From Candidatus Omnitrophota bacterium (lineage in GTDB: Bacteria; Omnitrophota; Koll11; Zapsychrales; Aceulaceae): a stretch of DNA of 5,148 bases. The stretch lies in NCBI GenBank assembly GCA_029931885.1, contig JAOZRJ010000126.1:1-5148 (forward strand), read 5' to 3'. Within the stretch, counting starts at the first letter, position 1. Each line of letters begins with the position of its first letter. A program made the translations under genes and the position numbers. The notes under the pieces were generated by a model. It did no database searches, was not told the origin of the DNA, and saw only the letters and a program-made list of their open reading frames with translations. Positions 1-5,148 of the stretch are shown in pieces.

Positions 1-1
1 A

Positions 2-1291
2 AAGCGAAATTATCCATTTAAAGATATTGGAGCGCACGTTTTAGGTTATATTGGGAGAATTGATCGCGCTAAAATAAAAAAGTTTAAAGATTATGGATAT
101 TCTGTTCAGGATTTAACAGGTTATTCTGGAATTGAAGAATATTACGACAATTTTTTAAGAGGGGAAGACGGAGGCCGTCAGATTGAAGTTAATAATAAAG
201 GTGAGCAAGTTTGTCTTTTGGGGATGAAGTCTCCAACTAATGGTCAAGATGTTACGTTGACGATCGACTCACGAATTCAACTTATAGCTAATAAAGTGCT
301 ATTAGATAAAAGAGGAGTTATCATTGTTTTGGATTTAGATAGCGGAGAGGTTTTGGGTATGATTAGTTCTCCATCTTTCGATCCAAATATTTTTTCAGGA
401 ACAGGTAATTCTGCTGAGAAAACATCTTTGTTTTCAGATTCTGCGGCGCCACTAATGAATCGCGCTATTAGCGGACAATATCCTCCGGGGTCAGTTTTCA
501 AGATTCCTTTAGCTGTCGCGGCATTAAATGAACAAAAAGTTTCTTTAGATCGAACTTTTTTTTGTAACGGTGCTTTTCGGCTCGGAAGAAGATCTTTTCG
601 ATGTTCCCATTCTCATGGCGTTCAGAATTTTACTGAAGCCATTGCACATTCTTGTAATGTTTATTTTTATAATGTTGGGCTTCTTCTTGGTCCTGAAATC
701 ATGCAGGAATATGCTTATTTGCTTGGTCTTGGAAGCAGAACAAATATCGATTTACCTCACGAGGAAGAGGGATCGATTCCTAGTTCTAAAAAAATAATGA
801 GACGATCTGGTCGGACTTGGAGTAAAGGTGATACATTAAATTTTTCTATAGGTCAGGGTGATTTCTTGGCTACTCCGATTCAACTGGTTAATACAATTTC
901 AACGATAGCAAGAAAAGGAAAAGAGATTTCTCCTCATATAATGAAGGCAGTTGGGGATGAGGTCGATGCAAAGGAAATATTTTTACGGAATATTGATAAT
1001 GTTAGCCAGGATTATTTTGAATCAGTAAAAGTTGGAATGAAGGCAGCTGTTGGTGATTATGCTGGAACAGCACATCTTTTAAATATGAAAGATATTTTGG
1101 TTTTTGGAAAAACGGGAACGGCGCAAAGTTCAGGAAGAAAGGCTTCTCATGCGTGGTTTGTGGGTTTTTGCCCAGAAACAAAAACAAGAATTGCTTTTTG
1201 TGTTTTTTTAGAGCATGGAGGATCTAGTTATAATGCGTGCCGTATGGCAAGAAGATTATTGAGAAGAATGAAGAAGGCAAATATTTTATAA
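2..1291 (+). CDS. mrdA: Penicillin-binding protein 2 (class B transpeptidase), 5'-truncated
   Basis: Periplasmic D,D-transpeptidase that cross-links new side-wall peptidoglycan in the elongasome together with RodA. The open frame continues unbroken from base 2, so the start and the N-terminal membrane anchor are off the left edge; 429 residues remain (E. coli PBP2 has about 630). In window numbering, residues 1-75 are the end of the pedestal domain, with HVLGYIGRI and GYSGIEEYY..FLRG, typical of PBP2. The transpeptidase domain follows. It has the nucleophile motif SVFK (Ser164, codon 491-493; Lys167), the second motif SCN (Ser217-Asn219, 650-658) and KTGTAQ (Lys370, codon 1109-1111), then HAWFVGF near the C-terminus. 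All catalytic residues are intact. Cys188, Cys201, His205 and Cys218 may form a metal site. ATG 218 is an internal methionine, not the start. rodA follows after 10 bases, the classic mrdAB arrangement. FtsI/PBP3 is less likely given the RodA neighbour and the SCNVYFY motif. Confidence 0.95.
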   Translation, partial: KRNYPFKDIGAHVLGYIGRIDRAKIKKFKDYGYSVQDLTGYSGIEEYYDNFLRGEDGGRQIEVNNKGEQVCLLGMKSPTNGQDVTLTIDSRIQLIANKVLLDKRGVIIVLDLDSGEVLGMISSPSFDPNIFSGTGNSAEKTSLFSDSAAPLMNRAISGQYPPGSVFKIPLAVAALNEQKVSLDRTFFCNGAFRLGRRSFRCSHSHGVQNFTEAIAHSCNVYFYNVGLLLGPEIMQEYAYLLGLGSRTNIDLPHEEEGSIPSSKKIMRRSGRTWSKGDTLNFSIGQGDFLATPIQLVNTISTIARKGKEISPHIMKAVGDEVDAKEIFLRNIDNVSQDYFESVKVGMKAAVGDYAGTAHLLNMKDILVFGKTGTAQSSGRKASHAWFVGFCPETKTRIAFCVFLEHGGSSYNACRMARRLLRRMKKANIL

Positions 1292-1301
1292 TTTATAAAT
1301 T

Positions 1302-2408
1302 ATGGAAAAAAATTTAAATAAAACTATATGGATCGCTATTATCGCGATTATTATTATTGGCCTTTTGGCTTTATATAGCGCCTCGTATCAAAATACAAGG
1401 GTGTCGCAAAAAGTTTTTTATGATCAGCTTTTTTTCGCCATTGTTGGGCTGGTGGCAATTTTTGGGTTAAGCTGTTTAGACTACCGTAAAATTTATGATA
1501 TTGCTTATATTCTTTATATTGTTAATATTATATTTCTTCTTGCTATTTTTGCTTTCGGGCACCATGCCCTTGGAGCCCAAAGATGGATTGAATTTTTAGG
1601 TTTGAGTTTTCAGCCTTCGGAGTTGATGAAATTTTCAATTATTTTAGTTTTGGCAAGATACTTTTCAGAACAAAAGCCAAAGATTGATTTTTATAGCCAA
1701 AGAGGAGCTTCGGGGTTTTTCTTCGATTTTTTTGTCCCTTTTCTTTTAGTTGCGTTTCCTGCGTTTTTAATTTTTAAAAAACCAGATTTAGGCACTGCTC
1801 TTTTATTATTTGGGATTTTTATTGTTATGCTTTATTTAAGCGGAATTTCTAATAAGTATTTTTTAGGATTTTTATCCTTAGTATTAGTATCAGCTCCTTT
1901 GTTGTGGAGATTTATGAAACCCTATCAAAAGAATCGCCTTTTAGTGTTTATGAATCCCAATATCGATCCCTTGGGAGCAGGGTATACAATTATTCAATCA
2001 AAAATTGCTGTTGGATCAGGTAAGATTTTTGGAAAAGGATGGCTGTCAGGAACGCAGAATCAGTTAAATTTTTTGCCAGAGCGCCATACAGATTTTATTT
2101 TTTCAGTTATTGGTGAGGAGTGGGGCCTTGTTGGAAGCCTATTTCTTGTTTCCTGCTTTTTCATTTTGATTATGTCAGGCTTAAAGGTTGTTGAACGAAC
2201 CAAGGAAAAATTTGGTTATTTAGCAGGGGTAGGGATCATTACAATCTTTGTTCTTCAAGTTGTTATTAATATTGGGATGGTTTTAGGGCTTTGCCCGATT
2301 GTTGGTCTCACATTGCCACTTGTAAGCTATGGAAGATCTTCTTTTGTTGTTCTTATTTTGATGTTGGGCTTTTTACTGAGTCTCAGCAGGCGAAGAACAA
2401 TTTTTTAA
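1302..2408 (+). CDS. rodA: RodA, SEDS-family peptidoglycan glycosyltransferase
   Basis: Integral membrane polymerase (also called MrdB) that makes glycan strands from lipid II for rod elongation, working as a complex with PBP2. The 368-residue length fits RodA (E. coli 370). About ten hydrophobic segments are visible, roughly at 9-29, 43-60, 65-87, 107-120, 138-160, 163-181, 186-203, 265-295, 306-330 and 338-360. A large extracytoplasmic loop lies at about 204-264. Family motifs are GAQRWI (91-96), FQPSELMK (103-110), KPDLGTAL (160-167), LPERHTDFIFSVIGEE (258-273, with the presumed catalytic Asp264) and the C-terminal family signature at about 323-347. That signature reads SYGRSS instead of the usual SYGGSS (Arg345, codon 2334-2336). 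The start is fixed by an in-frame TAA at 1296-1298; no Shine-Dalgarno is seen. It lies 10 bases after the PBP2 stop, so the two are surely co-transcribed. RodA rather than FtsW because of the PBP2 partner. Confidence 0.96.
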   Translation: MEKNLNKTIWIAIIAIIIIGLLALYSASYQNTRVSQKVFYDQLFFAIVGLVAIFGLSCLDYRKIYDIAYILYIVNIIFLLAIFAFGHHALGAQRWIEFLGLSFQPSELMKFSIILVLARYFSEQKPKIDFYSQRGASGFFFDFFVPFLLVAFPAFLIFKKPDLGTALLLFGIFIVMLYLSGISNKYFLGFLSLVLVSAPLLWRFMKPYQKNRLLVFMNPNIDPLGAGYTIIQSKIAVGSGKIFGKGWLSGTQNQLNFLPERHTDFIFSVIGEEWGLVGSLFLVSCFFILIMSGLKVVERTKEKFGYLAGVGIITIFVLQVVINIGMVLGLCPIVGLTLPLVSYGRSSFVVLILMLGFLLSLSRRRTIF

Positions 2409-2418
2409 ATATAAATTC

Positions 2419-2442
2419 ATTAAAAATTGGTATATTTTTAAT
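2419..2442 (+). terminator. A/T-only hairpin after rodA, possible weak terminator
   Basis: A perfect 9-base inverted repeat, ATTAAAAAT (2419-2427) and ATTTTTAAT (2434-2442), has a 6-base loop and is followed by three more T. It begins 11 bases after the rodA stop, where a terminator would be expected. However, the stem has no G:C pair and so would be weak, and such repeats arise easily by chance in AT-rich DNA. It also overlaps the best -35 candidate for the next gene. Confidence 0.2.
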
Positions 2443-2455
2443 TTTAAGCTATTAT
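2427..2455 (+). promoter_or_regulatory. Candidate sigma-70-type promoter for the pilus/secretion gene set
   Basis: TTGGTA (2427-2432, 4 of 6 to TTGACA) and TATTAT (2450-2455, 5 of 6 to TATAAT) are separated by exactly 17 bases. They lie in the only sizeable gap of the window, at the switch from elongasome to secretion genes. Transcription would start near 2462, giving a leader of about 25 bases. The region is so AT-rich that chance matches are likely; a second TATTAT (2466-2471) is an alternative -10 with a poorer -35. Confidence 0.35.
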
Positions 2456-2473
2456 ACTTATATACTATTATAC
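2449..2473 (+). repeat. Direct repeat of CTATTATAC in the rodA-downstream gap
   Basis: The 9-mer CTATTATAC occurs at 2449-2457 and again at 2465-2473, separated by TTATATA, a 16-base period. A third partial copy, CTATATATA, starts at 2474. Each full copy contains a -10-like TATTAT. This could be a duplicated -10 region, an operator with two half-sites, or simple low-complexity AT sequence. Confidence 0.45.
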
Positions 2474-2486
2474 CTATATATAAATT

Positions 2487-2936
2487 ATGAGCGATTATAA
2501 AAGAATTAATAAAAAATTTTTAGGTGAGCTTCTTATTGAAAGAGGTGTTATTAATAAGACTCAGCTAGATGAAGCTATTGTTTATCAAAAGAAAGAAGGA
2601 GGCTTAATCGGCGAGGCCTTCGTAATTTTAAAGTACGCATCAGAAGAAGATATTGCGCAGGCGTTAACATCTCAATACGGGTTTCCTTATTTACCTTTAT
2701 CAAATTATGAAATTGAGAAGGAAGTTTTATCGTCTCTTTCTAGGGATGTTTGCGAGAAGCTTTGCCTAGTTCCAATTGATAAGATTGGTGCTAGCCTAAC
2801 ATTGGCCATGTCAAATCCTTTAAGCTTAGAAGCGATTGAAGAAGCTGAAAGTTTGACGGGTTGCTCAGTTCAAACATTTGTTAGTACTTCGACAGATATT
2901 CGAAAAGCTATAGAGAAATATTATAAACTAAATTAA
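2487..2936 (+). CDS. Stand-alone GspE/PilB N-terminal (MshEN/T2SSE_N-type) domain protein
   Basis: A 149-residue soluble protein that matches the regulatory N-terminal domain of PilB/GspE/MshE ATPases and has no ATPase domain. Residues 11-34 and 40-63 align with the two 24-residue MshEN repeats, with the family's 5-residue spacer between them (35-39). The second half (about 66-146) has the T2SSE_N pattern: FPYLPLSNYEIEKEVLSSL, then LTLAMSNPLSLEAIEEAESL, then AIEKYY. The protein stops just after the natural domain boundary. In MshE-type proteins the repeats bind c-di-GMP, but here the signature Arg is Phe11 in repeat I and Leu40 in repeat II, and the conserved Gly of repeat II is Lys49. Ligand binding is therefore doubtful. 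The start is fixed by an in-frame TAA at 2481-2483; no Shine-Dalgarno is present. It is followed after 11 bases by the full ATPase, suggesting an accessory or adaptor role in that motor (inference). A decayed ATPase gene is a less likely alternative, since the frame is intact. Confidence 0.85.
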   Translation: MSDYKRINKKFLGELLIERGVINKTQLDEAIVYQKKEGGLIGEAFVILKYASEEDIAQALTSQYGFPYLPLSNYEIEKEVLSSLSRDVCEKLCLVPIDKIGASLTLAMSNPLSLEAIEEAESLTGCSVQTFVSTSTDIRKAIEKYYKLN

Positions 2937-2947
2937 AATAAATATAA

Positions 2948-4675
2948 ATGTTTTCGTTAATCGAAAAGTTAAAAGAAATATTAGTCGATAAAAGTATTAT
3001 CGATTCTAAGACATTCGATGATATTTTTAAAGAATGTGAAGGGCAGGAAGATCTTTTCTTAAATCAGCTTGTGAACAAGGATCTCATCGGAGAATCTGAA
3101 TTAACAGGAATCTTTGTTGAGAGTCTAGGTGAGAATCCAATCGACATCTCATCTTTTAAAGTTTCCCCAGAAGTTTTAGAAATTATTCCCAAAGATATTG
3201 TAACGACTTATCAAGTTTTTCCGCTTGCTTGCATCGGACATGTTTTAGTGCTTGCCATGGTTAATCCTTCAGATATCGTTTCTATTGATAATATTAATGC
3301 TTTAACCGGCTTAAGAGTTCATCCAGTTCTTGTTGAAGAAAAAAATATCGAGAAAGCATTTGGATCTCATTATGAAGAGGATGCTAACGCTACTTTTGAG
3401 CAAATTATTCAGGATATTTCTGATTCTGATGAAATTGAACTTATTAAAGATCCCGAGAGGGCAGGAGAAAAAGATCGCGTTGAAAACTTAATTCAGGATG
3501 CTCCAACCATAAGATTAACAGATGCGATTATTAAACAAGCCATTATTGCAAAAGCTAGCGATATATTTATTGAGCCATTGGAAAAGGCATTAAGGATTCG
3601 TTACCGAATAGATGGTATGATTCGTGAAGTTGATCGCATGTCGAAGAATTTACATTTTCCGATTATTTCAAGAATAAAAATTATGTCAAATCTCGATATT
3701 TCTGAGCATCGCCTACCACAGGATGGACGTTTCAAGGCTGTTGCGGATAGAAAACGCGAAGTTGATTTTCGAGTTAGTGTTCTTCCGACAGCTTTTGGAG
3801 AAAAAGTTGTTTTACGCGTTTTGGATAAAAATGCGGCTATGTTAGACATTACCAAGCTTGGATTTAAGCCCACAGCTCTAGAGACGTTAAAAAAATGCTC
3901 ATTAAAGCCTCATGGCATGATTTTGTCTTGTGGTCCTACAGGTAGCGGAAAAACAACGACATTATATTCGATTTTAAAATTTATTGATTCACCAGAGAAA
4001 AATATTATCACTGTTGAAGATCCTGTGGAATATCAGATGAAAGGGATTAATCAGGTTAACGTCAGGCCTCAAGTTAACCTTACATTTGCATCAACCTTGC
4101 GATCTATTTTAAGACAGGATCCTGATGTTATTATGGTTGGAGAAATTCGTGACTCTGAAACATTAGATGTTGCGATTAAAGCTGCGTTGACTGGACATCT
4201 TGTTTTAAGTTCTTTGCATACTACAACTGCTGCTGGATCTATTGTGCGCATGATGAACATGGGTATTGAGCCTTTTTTGATTTGCTCTTCTGTTTTGGCT
4301 GTTGTGGCGCAACGTCTCTTGAGAAAGCTTTGTGATAAATGTAAAGAGCCTCATAATCTTCCTGGTTATATAGTTGATAAAACTGGTTTAAAGAAATTAA
4401 AACTAGAGAAACCTCCAACATTTTTTAAGGCAAAGGGATGTAAACATTGTTTTGATTCAGGATATGTTGGGAGAGTTGGCATTACGGAGATTATGGTTTT
4501 GTCTCCTACCGTTAAAAAGCTTATTTTGGATAAGGCAGGTGAAATTCGAATTAAAGAAGCTTCCCGTAAAGAAAAAATGGTCACCATGAGAGAAGATGCC
4601 CTGGAAAAAGCAGCTTGTGGATTGACATCGATTGAAGAAGTTTTTCGTGTAACAGCATCAGATGAAGTGATATAA
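2948..4675 (+). CDS. pilB: PilB/GspE-family type IV pilus or type II secretion assembly ATPase
   Basis: Cytoplasmic hexameric ATPase that drives pilin or pseudopilin polymerisation through the inner-membrane platform protein. Its 575 residues fit PilB/GspE. The N-terminal T2SSE_N domain spans about 1-142, then comes an acidic linker (about 143-180). The N2 subdomain (about 185-300) carries ASDIFIEP, RYRIDG and LPQDGR. The RecA-like domain has Walker A GPTGSGKTTT (329-338, Lys335), Asp box ITVEDPVEYQ (354-363), Walker B DPDVIMVGEIRD (391-402, catalytic Glu399) and His box TGHLVLSSLHTT (415-426, His417 and His424). The zinc tetracysteine is Cys462/Cys465 and Cys498/Cys501. All catalytic motifs are intact. 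Oddities are Phe207 where SDIHIEP usually has His, and LHTT where LHTN is usual. The start is fixed by an in-frame TAA at 2945-2947; there is no Shine-Dalgarno. PilB and GspE cannot be separated without more neighbours. The tetracysteine and the long N-terminal domain argue against the retraction ATPase PilT. Confidence 0.95.
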   Translation: MFSLIEKLKEILVDKSIIDSKTFDDIFKECEGQEDLFLNQLVNKDLIGESELTGIFVESLGENPIDISSFKVSPEVLEIIPKDIVTTYQVFPLACIGHVLVLAMVNPSDIVSIDNINALTGLRVHPVLVEEKNIEKAFGSHYEEDANATFEQIIQDISDSDEIELIKDPERAGEKDRVENLIQDAPTIRLTDAIIKQAIIAKASDIFIEPLEKALRIRYRIDGMIREVDRMSKNLHFPIISRIKIMSNLDISEHRLPQDGRFKAVADRKREVDFRVSVLPTAFGEKVVLRVLDKNAAMLDITKLGFKPTALETLKKCSLKPHGMILSCGPTGSGKTTTLYSILKFIDSPEKNIITVEDPVEYQMKGINQVNVRPQVNLTFASTLRSILRQDPDVIMVGEIRDSETLDVAIKAALTGHLVLSSLHTTTAAGSIVRMMNMGIEPFLICSSVLAVVAQRLLRKLCDKCKEPHNLPGYIVDKTGLKKLKLEKPPTFFKAKGCKHCFDSGYVGRVGITEIMVLSPTVKKLILDKAGEIRIKEASRKEKMVTMREDALEKAACGLTSIEEVFRVTASDEVI

Positions 4676-4681
4676 GAAATA

Positions 4682-5148
4682 ATGTCAAAAACAATAAAAG
4701 AAAAAGTCCTTGAAGCTTTAACGCAGGCTCATCAGCTTAAGAAAAAAGATATTGATGATGCTATAGCAGATCAAAAAGAAAGAGGTATTGGTTTAGATAA
4801 GGTTCTCATAGAGAGAGGGTTGATTACCGAGCAAGAACTTTTTACTCTTCTTGTTAAGGAATTCCATATTCCCACGATAAATCTTTCCAAATATAAGATT
4901 GATCCATCTTTAAAAGAATTGGTTCCTGAAAGAGTTGCTCGGCAGTATAACCTTATTCCTATTTCGCGTCTTGGAAAAACTATTACGGTTGCCCTATCGG
5001 ATCCCTTTAATATTTTTGCTGTAGACGATTTAAAGACATTAACTAATAAAAATATCGACGTTGTTATTAGCGAAGATTCAAAAATTGTTCAGGCGCTTGA
5101 CAATTATTATGGAACAGGAGATTCAAAAAGTGTTGCTGAAGTTAGTCG
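4682..5148 (+). CDS. Second GspE/PilB-like protein, N-terminal part (3'-truncated by window)
   Basis: An open frame from ATG 4682 runs to the right edge without a stop, giving 155 complete codons. The protein begins MSKTIKEKVLEALTQAHQL and carries the same N-terminal domain as the two preceding genes. MshEN-like repeats lie at 8-31 and 37-60 with a 5-residue spacer, including the well-kept VLIERGLITEQEL. The T2SSE_N half follows, with NLSKYKIDPSLKELVPERVA, ITVALSDPFNIFAVDDL and ALDNYY near residues 140-145. The ending in a polar stretch (GTGDSKSVAEVS) resembles the linker that leads to the ATPase domain in PilB/GspE. A full second ATPase is therefore likely, but the ATPase part is not in the window, and another domain-only protein cannot be excluded. 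It begins 6 bases after the preceding stop in the same reading frame, so it is almost certainly in the same operon. The RLG signature arginines of both repeats are absent (Lys8, Gly37). Confidence 0.88.
   Translation, partial: MSKTIKEKVLEALTQAHQLKKKDIDDAIADQKERGIGLDKVLIERGLITEQELFTLLVKEFHIPTINLSKYKIDPSLKELVPERVARQYNLIPISRLGKTITVALSDPFNIFAVDDLKTLTNKNIDVVISEDSKIVQALDNYYGTGDSKSVAEVS

Noticed and set aside
277..501. Reverse-strand open frame opposite the PBP2 gene
   Set aside because: It lies wholly within a strongly supported gene, has no recognisable domain and no start signal. It is a shadow of the coding strand.
570..797. Second forward-strand open frame inside the PBP2 gene
   Set aside because: It is out of frame with the transpeptidase domain and encodes no recognised motif. 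Its hydrophobic look comes from T-rich codons read in another frame.
218..1291. ATG 218 as the true start of the penicillin-binding protein
   Set aside because: The same frame is open to the left edge and encodes typical PBP2 pedestal sequence (HVLGYIGRI, SGIEEYY..FLRG), so 218 is an internal methionine.
1331..1348. ATCGC/ATCGCGAT repeat near the start of rodA
   Set aside because: It is explained by repeated Ile-Ala codons in the first membrane segment, with no sign of a separate site.
1557..1569. GGGC-ACCAT-GCCC hairpin inside rodA
   Set aside because: It has only four base pairs, no T-run, and lies within codons for a conserved RodA loop; chance.
2291..2500. Open frame spanning the end of rodA and the intergenic gap (69 residues)
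   Set aside because: It overlaps the conserved RodA C-terminus and the start of the next gene in other frames, and its translation has no family features.
2487..2936. Small gene 2487-2936 as a frameshifted full-length ATPase
   Set aside because: It is followed after 11 bases by another complete protein with its own N-terminal domain, and no orphan ATPase sequence lies between. A frameshift would not explain this layout.
3601..4587. Several reverse-strand open frames opposite the ATPase gene
   Set aside because: All are antisense to well-conserved ATPase motifs and lack any domain or initiation signal.

Overview
This is a short stretch of an AT-rich bacterial chromosome with all genes on the + strand. 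It joins two modules: the end of a cell-elongation (rod-shape) operon and the start of a type IV pilus / type II secretion-type assembly gene set. It has no RNA genes, insertion sequences or CRISPR arrays that I can see. The longest gap between genes is only 78 bases (2409-2486), and coding density is very high.

Layout. 2-1291: the 3' part of a class B penicillin-binding protein (PBP2/MrdA type), whose start lies off the left edge. 1302-2408: RodA (MrdB), the SEDS glycosyltransferase partner of PBP2. 2409-2486: an AT-rich gap with a plausible promoter, a 9-base direct repeat and an A/T-only hairpin. 2487-2936: a small stand-alone protein made only of the GspE/PilB/MshE N-terminal regulatory domain. 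2948-4675: a full-length PilB/GspE-type secretion ATPase. 4682-5148: the N-terminal part of a second GspE/PilB-like protein, running off the right edge.

How they work together. PBP2 (transpeptidase) and RodA (glycan polymerase) form the core of the elongasome that builds side-wall peptidoglycan. The downstream genes encode cytoplasmic motor components that power pilus or pseudopilus polymerisation. The most unusual aspect is that three successive genes each begin with the same N-terminal domain (MshEN/T2SSE_N type). All three keep the exact 24-5-24 residue spacing of the c-di-GMP-binding repeats, yet each has lost the signature arginines of that site. The first of the three is nothing but this domain.

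Organism. The AT-rich composition, the mrdA-rodA pair, the PilB-type ATPase and the lack of Shine-Dalgarno sequences before the four visible starts suggest a rod-forming, pilus- or T2SS-bearing bacterium. Such gene mixes occur in uncultured diderm lineages such as Omnitrophota. That assignment is a low-confidence inference and nothing in the window proves it.
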